Below are positions 1 through 8,320 of a stretch of 64,000 bases of DNA, piece after piece; the stretch's first letter is position 1; each line of letters opens with the position of its first letter. A program made the translations under genes and the position numbers. Below the pieces are notes generated by a model. That model was given only the letters and a program-made list of their open reading frames with translations, made no database searches and was not told the origin of the DNA. Source of the stretch: HXMU1420-13 sp034669965. Lineage in GTDB: Bacteria; Bacteroidota; Rhodothermia; Balneolales; Balneolaceae. Where the stretch lies: the NCBI GenBank assembly GCA_034669965.1, contig JAXMOK010000003.1, positions 248,001-312,000 on the forward strand. The letters run 5' to 3'.

Positions 1-267
1 ATAAATCTTAGTTGTAAATCTGTAATCACCCCCCAGGCCATCAAGTATGGCTGCAGTTGTAAATAATTTTTGATTAGAGGCCGGGATGATGAATCGATCG
101 GCGTTATAAGATTCTAGTAGATCTCCATCAGAATTTCTCACACTCACAGACCAAAATGCGCCTGTATCTTCGTCCTTGGCAAAAATTGAACTAATATCCT
201 GAGCCTGAATCAGGTTCGCAGTTATTAAGAAGGTGAACAACAAAAAACTGCGAATGTATGTGGCCAT
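1..267 (-). CDS. dacB: D-alanyl-D-alanine carboxypeptidase/endopeptidase (PBP4/DacB, peptidase S13), N-terminal part only
   Basis: Partial gene: the 89 N-terminal residues are visible and the rest lies beyond the left window edge. An ATG at 267 opens a typical signal peptide ending near Ala-Gln-Ala-Gln (residues 20-23). The mature start matches S13 penicillin-binding proteins, with the active-site SxxK motif as PASNQKLFTTAA (Ser64, Lys67). Family members trim peptidoglycan stem peptides in the periplasm. The start lies 6 bases after the stop of the PtsN-like gene, so the two are probably co-transcribed. The SxN and KTG motifs would be outside the window and could not be checked. Confidence 0.85.
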   Translation of the reverse strand, partial: MATYIRSFLLFTFLITANLIQAQDISSIFAKDEDTGAFWSVSVRNSDGDLLESYNADRFIIPASNQKLFTTAAILDGLGGDYRFTTKIY

Positions 268-273
268 ATTGAA

Positions 274-873
274 TTAGTGTACGAAGTATTTTTCCTCTTC
301 TTCCCGAAACGCTTCAATAATAACTTCTGAGGTATCGGAATTCAAAATTTTCTCATGAAAAGATGCACTATTCATCAACCTAGAAATACGACTCAACAAT
401 TTGATATGCTGCGAGTGGTTACCATCGGGCCCAACCAGCAAGAAGATAATTTGTACCGGCTCGTTATCAATCGAATTAAAGTCGAGAGGGGCTGATAAGC
501 GAGCAAAAGCTGCGTAATTTTGATCTACAGCTTGAGTTTTACAGTGCGGTATGGCCAGGCCTTTACCTACTCCGGTACTCATAATTCGTTCTCGCTCAAA
601 TACCGATTCTCGAATTAATTCAACGGTTTCGGCATCTAATGAACTCTTTAACGTATCAATCAAACTATTAATCACCTGCGTTTTGTTCTCCGCAGAGAGA
701 TTCGGTAAAACTGTTTGTTCGTTAAGAAGAGTGTATAAATTCATAGAGTTATTCGATAACAAATTAAACTTCTGTGTACCATTTTCAGGTTTGTTAATAT
801 AGCTTGCTGCAACCGAATCAATCAAAGCTAAATTTTCTGTTTCTGTCATTTTCGTGTTCTTGTCAAAATTCAT
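274..873 (-). CDS. ptsN: PTS EIIA-type (PtsN/fructose-like) phosphocarrier domain protein
   Basis: A single EIIA domain of the PTS-Nitro/fructose class fills the C-terminal 155 residues. The phosphorylatable histidine sits in GLAIPHCK, and the region after it (FLLVGPDGNHSQHIKLL) is typical of the family. Such proteins usually regulate (nitrogen and potassium responses) rather than transport sugar; no EIIB or EIIC is nearby. The start is uncertain: a TTG at 882, ATGs at 873 and 849, and an ATG at 744 (MNLYTLLNE) are all in frame. The 744 start would give the usual ~155-residue length and remove a 43-residue extension that looks disordered. None has a good Shine-Dalgarno site. Confidence 0.85.
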   Translation of the reverse strand: MNFDKNTKMTETENLALIDSVAASYINKPENGTQKFNLLSNNSMNLYTLLNEQTVLPNLSAENKTQVINSLIDTLKSSLDAETVELIRESVFERERIMSTGVGKGLAIPHCKTQAVDQNYAAFARLSAPLDFNSIDNEPVQIIFLLVGPDGNHSQHIKLLSRISRLMNSASFHEKILNSDTSEVIIEAFREEEEKYFVH

Positions 874-1033
874 TTCTCTCAACTATAAAATTATCCTTAC
901 TGTAAAACCATAAATTATTGCATATAGTTGCTCTATATACACGAGGCTTTGGGGAATAATATTATCGGCCAAAATCAGAATTAAATAACTATTCACCTCC
1001 TGCAAAGTCGTGCAAAACTCCGTATTCTTGGCC

Positions 1034-1702
1034 ATGGATTGGATTCAGACATCGTTCGCCGTATTTAAAAAAGATTTGAGGATTGAGTTTCGCACACGAT
1101 TTGCCATCAACATGGTTTTGGCATTTGTTGTTGCTTCACTTTTACTCATACTTTTCACTTTAAGAGCTCAATCGCTTGACCCTACCCCAAAAAGCGGATT
1201 GGTGTGGATCATCATTTTGTTTGCAGCTCTTTCGGCCTTGGGTAGAAGCTTTATTGCCGAAACCGACAGAGGCACCTACGATTTACTACGTATCTATGCT
1301 CCCGGAACAGTTGTTTACTTAGGAAAGCTGTTATTCAACTGTGCTTTTTCGTTATTCATTAACACTGCTACTTTTTTTATTTATTTGTTTTTGATGGATA
1401 TGACCATCGTTTCTATGCCGGCATTTTTAGTGATGTTAATACTAGGTACGATTGGTTTAAGTTCCGTTTCAACTATGACGGCCGCTATTGTTTCACAAGC
1501 TGATCGAAAAGGTGCGGTATTTTCTGTGCTTTCCATCCCTTTGTTTATACCTTTAATTTTACTGCTCACCCGTGTTACTCGAGCCGCTTTCATCGATGCC
1601 TCGCTCGATGCCTTTTCGAGCGATGTATTTGCTTTAATCGGATTTGCAGGTGTTACTATAACAGCCGGTGTTTTACTTTTTGATTTTATTTGGGACGAAT
1701 AA
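1034..1702 (+). CDS. ccmB: Heme exporter protein CcmB (ABC permease, cytochrome c maturation)
   Basis: A 222-residue integral membrane protein with about six hydrophobic segments, the usual CcmB length. It has the cytosolic start FKKDLRIEFRTRF and the loop FIAETDRGTYDLLRIYAPG characteristic of CcmB. With CcmA and CcmC it forms the complex that releases holo-CcmE for cytochrome c assembly. Neither ccmA nor ccmC adjoins it. The ATG at 1034 is preferred to an upstream GTG at 1010 because it leaves a normal N-terminus. Its stop overlaps the holB start by one base (TAATG), which implies translational coupling. Confidence 0.88.
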   Translation: MDWIQTSFAVFKKDLRIEFRTRFAINMVLAFVVASLLLILFTLRAQSLDPTPKSGLVWIIILFAALSALGRSFIAETDRGTYDLLRIYAPGTVVYLGKLLFNCAFSLFINTATFFIYLFLMDMTIVSMPAFLVMLILGTIGLSSVSTMTAAIVSQADRKGAVFSVLSIPLFIPLILLLTRVTRAAFIDASLDAFSSDVFALIGFAGVTITAGVLLFDFIWDE

Positions 1703-2886
1703 TGAGTGTTAATTTTGGAAACCGCCGATTAGTTGGCCAAAAAAGAGCGAAAGATCAAATTTCCCGAATTTTAGAATCCGGGCGTATTGGTCATGCTTAT
1801 TTATTTTCCGGTCCGCGAGGTTCCGGGAAAACAGCTTTTGCACTCGCACTTGCCGAAGCCGTGAATAACGTTGATCACATCACAGAGCTTGACCAAGAAC
1901 AAGTATCGAAGTATTCATCCTGGTTCAACCACCCTGATATCCACGTATTTATACCAAAACCAACTTCTGCCGACATTTCTGAGCTACGGGAACGACTTGA
2001 GTTATTGGCAAAAGATCCATACGAAATAATTAGTTTTTCGCAGCGCCCTGCTTTGAATAAAGACTCCGGATCAAAAAATCTACAAGCTTTTTACCCAATC
2101 GATTATTTCAGAGATGACATCCGCCCGGTAGCCCGACTACGCCCAAATGAAGGGAATCGAGTTATTATCATCATGACTCAAGTTGAAACCATGCGGAAGG
2201 AAACGGCAAATGCATTTTTAAAGATTTTAGAGGAACCATCAGACAATTTGATGTTCATTTTAACTACATCAAGTTACGAGAGTCTCCTCCCAACTATTAC
2301 TTCAAGGTGCCAACATATCCCTCTTGGCACACTCACAACCAGCGAAGTAGAACAAGGCCTTATCAACATTGATGGGCTAAAACAAGAAGATGCATCTTAC
2401 CTAGCTCGGGTTTCTAACGGCAACTATGCAATGACGCGTTTCTACGACGTAGAGCGATTAAAAACCGATCGTGAAACTGTAGTTAACTTTCTACGATATT
2501 CTTTTAGCCAGGATGCTGTTGAATTATCGAAAATAGCGCAAGATTGGCAAACCGGTATGAATATCGAATCACTGATTAGCCTCACAAATCTGATGGAAAT
2601 GTATTTGCGTGATTTGATGATATATCGTGAAACAAAAAACGATACCTTAATTACTAACATAGATCAGATCGATTCTATATCGAAATTTGTAGCTGCTTTA
2701 AAAGACGCACGAATCGAAGAGATGATCCACGAGTTAGACGCTACACGCCCGATGCTGCGTCAAAACGTATCAGCAAAATTAATTTTCACTGTACTCTCGC
2801 TTCGTTTTTCTGCGTTGATGAGAGGCGCTGATCCCGAAATCAGCACTAAAGATAACTGGAAACATCTACCCGCTTTTGTTCAATGA
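1702..2886 (+). CDS. holB: DNA polymerase III delta' subunit (clamp-loader AAA+ ATPase-like)
   Basis: A 394-residue clamp-loader subunit. Walker A is GPRGSGKT (37-44), the Walker-B-like strand VIIIMTQVETM is at 154-164, and the sensor region EEPSDNLMFILTTS leads to the SRC motif (201-203). Clamp-loader AAA+ proteins place the sliding clamp on DNA. The cysteine zinc module usual between Walker A and the HPD motif is absent: only HPDIHVFIP remains, followed by an insertion of about 55 residues. The start ATG overlaps the ccmB stop, and the 3' end overlaps dapF by four bases (ATGA), so the three genes are coupled. Confidence 0.88.
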   Translation: MSVNFGNRRLVGQKRAKDQISRILESGRIGHAYLFSGPRGSGKTAFALALAEAVNNVDHITELDQEQVSKYSSWFNHPDIHVFIPKPTSADISELRERLELLAKDPYEIISFSQRPALNKDSGSKNLQAFYPIDYFRDDIRPVARLRPNEGNRVIIIMTQVETMRKETANAFLKILEEPSDNLMFILTTSSYESLLPTITSRCQHIPLGTLTTSEVEQGLINIDGLKQEDASYLARVSNGNYAMTRFYDVERLKTDRETVVNFLRYSFSQDAVELSKIAQDWQTGMNIESLISLTNLMEMYLRDLMIYRETKNDTLITNIDQIDSISKFVAALKDARIEEMIHELDATRPMLRQNVSAKLIFTVLSLRFSALMRGADPEISTKDNWKHLPAFVQ

Positions 2887-3713
2887 TAGAACTCCATTTT
2901 TATAAAATGCAAGGTACCGGCAACGACTTTGTTGTTATTGATAACCGCGATGGTAAACTCTCGCTTGACGAAATAATTGAACACACCCCTCAACTTTGCG
3001 ATCGAATTTTTGGTATTGGTGCCGATGGTTTTATCGCTTTGAATTCGCCTGAATTACCTGACACCGATTACACCATGATTTATCGAAATTCTGATGGATC
3101 TGATGCCGGAATGTGTGGTAACGGTGCACGTTGTTTGGCTCGGCTCGCGTGGCAACTTGGCATGGGAACCAATTTCACTTTTAATGTGCACGACGCTGTT
3201 TATAAAGCATCGGTAAATGAGGATAATGGGCTTATCAGTATCAGCTTTCCTGATACGCTTCAACCAAAATGGCTAGCTATTGATGATCTGAAATTACTTC
3301 AGATATATCCGGGAACCGAGCATCTGGTTTTTCATACCGATGACAAAAAACTTGCCGAGGAAGAAGAATTGAGCTCGCTTGGGCGAAATATCAGAAATCA
3401 TCCAGTGGTAAATCCACCAGGTAGTAATGTTAACTTCATCAGTATTCGCCCGGATAAAAGTATCCAACTTCAGACCTACGAACGTGGTGTAGAAGGCTTA
3501 ACCCAAGCATGCGGTACCGGTGCCATTGCATCGGCACTAGCTACCGATTTCATCACATCTGCCGATGCAAATGAATTACGGAATATTCAGGTTACAGTAA
3601 AAGGTGGTATCCTAAACGTTCAATTTAAGCGTAATGAAGCCACCGGTAATTACGAAGAAATAAAACTTACAGGACCTGCTGCCGTTGTTTATGAAGGAAC
3701 CTTCCATTTATAA
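2883..3713 (+). CDS. dapF: Diaminopimelate epimerase
   Basis: A 276-residue, full-length epimerase converting LL- to meso-diaminopimelate for lysine and peptidoglycan synthesis. Both catalytic cysteines are visible in their motifs: Cys78 in MCGNGARCLA and Cys210 in ERGVEGLTQACGTG. The N-terminal GTGNDFVVID motif is also present. The ATG overlaps the holB stop by four bases. The plug lipoprotein gene starts inside the 3' end of dapF, so ccmB-holB-dapF-plug forms an overlapping chain of functionally unrelated genes. Confidence 0.97.
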   Translation: MIELHFYKMQGTGNDFVVIDNRDGKLSLDEIIEHTPQLCDRIFGIGADGFIALNSPELPDTDYTMIYRNSDGSDAGMCGNGARCLARLAWQLGMGTNFTFNVHDAVYKASVNEDNGLISISFPDTLQPKWLAIDDLKLLQIYPGTEHLVFHTDDKKLAEEEELSSLGRNIRNHPVVNPPGSNVNFISIRPDKSIQLQTYERGVEGLTQACGTGAIASALATDFITSADANELRNIQVTVKGGILNVQFKRNEATGNYEEIKLTGPAAVVYEGTFHL

Positions 3714-4986
3714 AATTTTACTATCTGTTTTTGTTCTATTTACCGCCGCTTGCAGTGGAGCCTTTTCGGGCTTGGAATCTGAACCAGATGTAATTAAAAG
3801 TACTACCTCTGAGTTATTAGTTCCCGGGCAATCTTCAATCCCGAGTAGTATTAAAGGTGTCCAATTTTATCGCAAAAACTACCCTGGCTCACCACCCATC
3901 ATTAGATTGGGTACCTCAGATAAACTGGAATTAAAATTTGATGAACTTAGTAGTTTAAGTGGACGATATCGCGTAAACATTACGCATCATAATAAAGATT
4001 GGAGCCAATCTAGCTTAGCGAATGTGTGGGTGTTCGAAAATTCCTCCGAATCAGATTTTGGAGGTGGAATATTGAACAGAAGTGAGCGACCCAATTTTTA
4101 TAGCTATTCCTACGCTTTCCCAAATCGTGAATTACAGTTATTGGTGAGTGGTAATTACCTGTTACATATCTACGATTACCAGTCGGGCATTGAACTTTTT
4201 AGTTTGCCCTTTTTTGTTACCGAAAACAAAGGTGATCTTCAACCTGATGTTGAAACCATTTTTAATGCGGGACCATACGGCGCCGCAATGCATGAATTGT
4301 CAGGACTATTTATGTATCCCGAATTCGTAGAATTTCCACAGTTTGATCTTAGCTATACACTGGTTCAAAATAGATATTGGGGCTCAGTTATATATCCTAA
4401 TGAGACTTCTTTTACAGGCGGTGACTTCACTACTTTTAGAACTTCAAGAAATCAGTTATTTGCAGGATATAATGAATTCTATAATCTGGATCTGAGATCT
4501 CTAAGTACACAAAACGCGCAAATATATGGTATTGATCGGGCTGAAATCCCACAAAAAGTGATACTTCGTACCGACTATTTCAACTTCTCGAGTGATCTTC
4601 GGACCATTACCGAAACCGGATTCGGTAGACCATTACAATCTCAAGATGCAGCTTATGTAGAGGTTCTATTCAGGTATGAAACTCAAGGGGCGATTTCACG
4701 GAATTCTGAAATTTTTCTACTTGGTGATTTTAATCAATGGAAAATTTCGGATGACTATAATTTGGAATACAATTCAGACTCGGGTTTTTTTGAAACCTCA
4801 GCTTTAATTAAACAAGGTATCTATAACTATCGGTATGTTGTATTTGAGGATGGGCAAATAAAGCCATTACGAAATTTGGAGACTTTAAATCAAAAGCCAC
4901 AAGAATATGCGGCTTTTGTTTACTATCAAGATCCTCAACAACAGTATCACAGGTTGTTAAACACCCGAATTTTTTATTCGGAATAA
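3691..4986 (+). CDS. Type IX secretion system plug-like lipoprotein (DUF5103 family)
   Basis: A 431-residue lipoprotein with the lipobox LFTAAC (Cys21). The N-terminal half carries DUF5103 signatures: THHNKDWSQSSL followed by a conserved FYSYSYAFPN and the LVSGNYLLHIYD strand; the middle has NQLFAGYNEFYNLDLRSL. The C-terminal ~100 residues resemble an early-set/AMPK-type carbohydrate-binding fold (FLLGDFNQWK, NYRYVV). DUF5103 includes the Plug that closes the periplasmic side of the SprA translocon in Flavobacterium. The TTG at 3685 is also in frame, but the ATG at 3691 gives a cleaner lipoprotein signal. It overlaps dapF by 23 bases. No other T9SS gene or cargo C-terminal domain was seen nearby. 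Confidence 0.8.
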   Translation: MKEPSIYKILLSVFVLFTAACSGAFSGLESEPDVIKSTTSELLVPGQSSIPSSIKGVQFYRKNYPGSPPIIRLGTSDKLELKFDELSSLSGRYRVNITHHNKDWSQSSLANVWVFENSSESDFGGGILNRSERPNFYSYSYAFPNRELQLLVSGNYLLHIYDYQSGIELFSLPFFVTENKGDLQPDVETIFNAGPYGAAMHELSGLFMYPEFVEFPQFDLSYTLVQNRYWGSVIYPNETSFTGGDFTTFRTSRNQLFAGYNEFYNLDLRSLSTQNAQIYGIDRAEIPQKVILRTDYFNFSSDLRTITETGFGRPLQSQDAAYVEVLFRYETQGAISRNSEIFLLGDFNQWKISDDYNLEYNSDSGFFETSALIKQGIYNYRYVVFEDGQIKPLRNLETLNQKPQEYAAFVYYQDPQQQYHRLLNTRIFYSE

Positions 4987-4993
4987 AATTAGC

Positions 4994-7900
4994 TTAGAAA
5001 TCAATTCCGATCGAAAAATAATGAACGGGATCTTTTCTAAAACCATCTCTTCCATACGGCCAAGCCATATCCCATCTAAGCGGAAGCCCAAATACAATAG
5101 TTCGCAATCCAAACCCAGAGCCGATTAAGATATCCCCTTCGATGTACGAGAATTCCTGAGTAAACTCATTGGGTGAGTCAACAAACATGCTTTGGTTGTA
5201 GTCGTAATATCTAACCACCTGCTCACCTACTCTGAAATCTAGAGAAGCATCGTTCGATGTTAATTCAACCTGTTCGTTATTCAAGTTTGGAAACGTCTGA
5301 TTGATATCATATCCCCAAGCGGTACCGGCATCGATAAAAATTGCTCCCGTGATATTATAGAGAGGCAAAATCGGAATTGCTCCCGGAATTACAGCTGCAA
5401 ATAAAGGGAATCTGAATTCTGCATTGATTAATCCGTATTTATTACCATAAATGGTAGAATAATCATAACCTCGCAATGGCATTGCCGGTAAGGTGAAGAA
5501 GGTGTCCGTTAATCGCTCGAATGGAATACCGTTTTGCGACCATCGGTAATTGATCCAACCAAGCATTCCACCTAAGAAGTAAGTTTGTGTATCTGGTCCA
5601 ACTGAGACTGCCCCTGAACCACGTAAAGCAATAGTAGAATTCCTGCCAAGATTTACGTAGTGGCGAAAATCGCCAGAAAAGGAAGCAAATGTTGGGGAAT
5701 CTATACCGAGCCCGGGAGAAGCAGACAACGTAAATGTAAATCGAGTTCCTCCTTGCGGGGTTATAAAGCCGGGAAGCGTTGCATCTTTTGTGTAACTAAC
5801 ATTAGGATATAAAAACGAGCCACGGGTTGTTTGGGCCGTTACATTTCCGGCATTTCCGAAATAAGTAGTTACTCCATCATAATCGCGAATCAGACTTACC
5901 CAAGTTATGTTTGCATCAATGCGGCGAAATTTATCGATAGGATATTGCAAACCTGCTCCTAGGCCCATCGTTCTAAAGCGAAGTAACTCGCCTAACAAGG
6001 TTTGATACTGCCTTCCTGTGTGGAAAAATGAAGCATAAAAATTAGTTCTGTTTTTTAAATACCCGTATTGCACAGAGTAATCACTGTTTCTAAGATCGGT
6101 TTGGAAGTTTGTACCTAACGATAATTGGTGATCGCCTAGCAAGTCACTGATTATAAACTGAGTGAACGCGTACGTTCCATACGTTGATGCAGTAATTGAT
6201 GGGCTGTAAGCAACATCAGTACTAAAAGTTAACCGGTAAGGACGTGGCAAGTACCTGCCGTCGTCGGTTACATTGTCGTCCGGTTCAAATAAAAATTGAT
6301 CTTCAAGTTGGAGCGTGCTGTCCTCAAATATTTCTTCTGAAAACACATAATTCCTGAAATCTATTTCACCTTCTGTCTGCTCTTCTTGATTAGCCTCAGT
6401 TTGAGCTTTTTCTATTTCAGCTCGATCAGCTCCTGAAATGACTCCTTTCTCGAACATTTCTTGCGCATATAATGTGGCCGGAACACGCACTGCTTGTGGC
6501 TCTTGTGCTCTTCTTTGAGCCCAATAATTTTCGGATAGTTGCTCGTCTTTTTTTCGCGCAAATGGTGTCTTTAACAAGAAAACATCTAAATACCCTTCGT
6601 TTATTGAACTGAAAGCAATTCGGCTTCCATCACCTGAAATGGAATGTTGTGAAATCCCTGCCTGTAAATCGGTAAGTGGTAAAGCCTCACCTGTTTCGAG
6701 ATTGTGTTCGTATATATTCTGAATTCCGTTCTTATCGGAATTATAAATTAATCGACCCGTACGGGTAATCTGAGGTTGTTTTTCGGTCCATCCCGGTGTA
6801 TTTGTAATTCTTTCAACGGTACGCTCCCCTACTTTTACTCTATACACATCCATTTGGTAGATGCTGTAATCTTTCAATAAGCGATAATCGGTTGCGAATT
6901 CATGTAACGTAGTTTGACCGGAACGTGCGGAAGTGAAAAACAAATGCTCGGAGTCGTTATCCCAGTATGGTTCAGCATCTGTAAAGAAGTCGCCGGTTAC
7001 ATTAGTTAAAGTACCTGTTCTAAGTTCATACACAAAGATGTCCTGATACGGTCCAATGTTACCGTCAAAAGCAATCTTCTCACCATCGGGCGACCAATTT
7101 ACGGAACCGATAGCGTCAAGCTCGGGTAATCGAATTTTCTCGGTTCTTTTTGTACGATAATCGATAATTGCAAGCTCATCAACGCCTTTCGATTTAGTTG
7201 ATAGTGCCACTCGTTGACCATCGGGCGACCATGTTAAATTTGGGTTTAAGATATTGAGTTCTTCAAAATCCGGATCATCCTCGCCACGAACTATGGTTTT
7301 AAGTTTTTGGCCATTTAACGCATTGATAACAATTACATCGAAATACCCACGCTTATTAGTGATAAATGCGATCTTGTCGCCTTGTGGGGTTATTGCGGGG
7401 CTCGTGTTATAAGTTCCATAATCGCCACGTCTTGTCATTAGCGTTGCGATAGATTTTGCAGATTCACGTTCTGCAACTTCAGGGAAATATCGTTTTTTAA
7501 GTGATTCTTCCCATCGTTCTGAAAGTTCTTCGATACTCAGCCCTAAAGATTGAACAAAGCCATATTCAATACTTCTGCTGGTTTTAATTCTATTCAGAAT
7601 CTCGGCTATTTTTTCACGCCCATATTCTTCAACAATAAAATTCCACACGGATTGCCCACCACGATATGCATAATATCCGCTTAAGCGTGGGATTGGTGGT
7701 AAATATCCATTTATAACCGCATCGCGAATAAACATATCGGTATTAGTATCCCAACCGAGGGCTGTATATTCGGCCAATCCTTCTTCGAACCAAAGTGGGA
7801 AAACAAGTTGAATATTATTACTGATAATGGATTGAACCGATCCGCCGTAAAACATGTCGTTGAAAACAGCATGTACTAACTCGTGATGAAGCGTGCGTCG

Positions 7901-8308
7901 AAAATCATTGTAATCGCCATCAAAAGGAACCGTCATTCGATTCTTAAATTTGTCGGTTACCCCACCTATTCCTTCAGCGCTTGTTGGTAGTGCAACCACG
8001 TTTGTTTGCGAGAAATCATTATGTGAATCATAAATAATGAGCGGAATTCGATCTACAATTTCGTGATCAAAATCAGTTTGCAATTGCAAATACGCAGATT
8101 CTAAACTTTGGGCTGCGAACTCAGCAAGCTCGTAGTTTTTGGAACCGTAATAATAAATATCGAAATGTTTTGATTGTATGAATCTCCAATCGAAATCTTC
8201 GTACTGCACTCGGTTCTTACCAAACGAGGCGTATTGAGCCTGCAATGTGGTAACACTAAAACCTAGAATTAATACGGCTAAAACGGCGATTTTGCTGATA
8301 CTTCTCAT
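4994..8308 (-). CDS. Gluzincin metalloprotease-like / TolB-like propeller / Omp85-like barrel fusion protein
   Basis: A 1104-residue secreted protein in three parts. After a signal peptide (to about residue 25) comes a zinc-peptidase domain with HELVH (His142, Glu143, His146) and the downstream FEEGLAEY supplying the likely third ligand, as in gluzincins. Residues ~295-590 hold six PD40/TolB-type repeats, for example WSPDGQRVAL and WSPDGEKIAF. After an acidic linker, residues ~700-1104 form a barrel like that of BamA/surface-antigen proteins, ending in an aromatic residue (GIDF). The ATG at 8308 is preferred to the GTG at 8311 and has an AAGAAG site upstream. It is the last gene of the minus block, 12 bases after rnr. 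Function unknown. Confidence 0.82.
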   Translation of the reverse strand: MRSISKIAVLAVLILGFSVTTLQAQYASFGKNRVQYEDFDWRFIQSKHFDIYYYGSKNYELAEFAAQSLESAYLQLQTDFDHEIVDRIPLIIYDSHNDFSQTNVVALPTSAEGIGGVTDKFKNRMTVPFDGDYNDFRRTLHHELVHAVFNDMFYGGSVQSIISNNIQLVFPLWFEEGLAEYTALGWDTNTDMFIRDAVINGYLPPIPRLSGYYAYRGGQSVWNFIVEEYGREKIAEILNRIKTSRSIEYGFVQSLGLSIEELSERWEESLKKRYFPEVAERESAKSIATLMTRRGDYGTYNTSPAITPQGDKIAFITNKRGYFDVIVINALNGQKLKTIVRGEDDPDFEELNILNPNLTWSPDGQRVALSTKSKGVDELAIIDYRTKRTEKIRLPELDAIGSVNWSPDGEKIAFDGNIGPYQDIFVYELRTGTLTNVTGDFFTDAEPYWDNDSEHLFFTSARSGQTTLHEFATDYRLLKDYSIYQMDVYRVKVGERTVERITNTPGWTEKQPQITRTGRLIYNSDKNGIQNIYEHNLETGEALPLTDLQAGISQHSISGDGSRIAFSSINEGYLDVFLLKTPFARKKDEQLSENYWAQRRAQEPQAVRVPATLYAQEMFEKGVISGADRAEIEKAQTEANQEEQTEGEIDFRNYVFSEEIFEDSTLQLEDQFLFEPDDNVTDDGRYLPRPYRLTFSTDVAYSPSITASTYGTYAFTQFIISDLLGDHQLSLGTNFQTDLRNSDYSVQYGYLKNRTNFYASFFHTGRQYQTLLGELLRFRTMGLGAGLQYPIDKFRRIDANITWVSLIRDYDGVTTYFGNAGNVTAQTTRGSFLYPNVSYTKDATLPGFITPQGGTRFTFTLSASPGLGIDSPTFASFSGDFRHYVNLGRNSTIALRGSGAVSVGPDTQTYFLGGMLGWINYRWSQNGIPFERLTDTFFTLPAMPLRGYDYSTIYGNKYGLINAEFRFPLFAAVIPGAIPILPLYNITGAIFIDAGTAWGYDINQTFPNLNNEQVELTSNDASLDFRVGEQVVRYYDYNQSMFVDSPNEFTQEFSYIEGDILIGSGFGLRTIVFGLPLRWDMAWPYGRDGFRKDPVHYFSIGIDF

Positions 8309-8320
8309 CACTTCTTTTCT

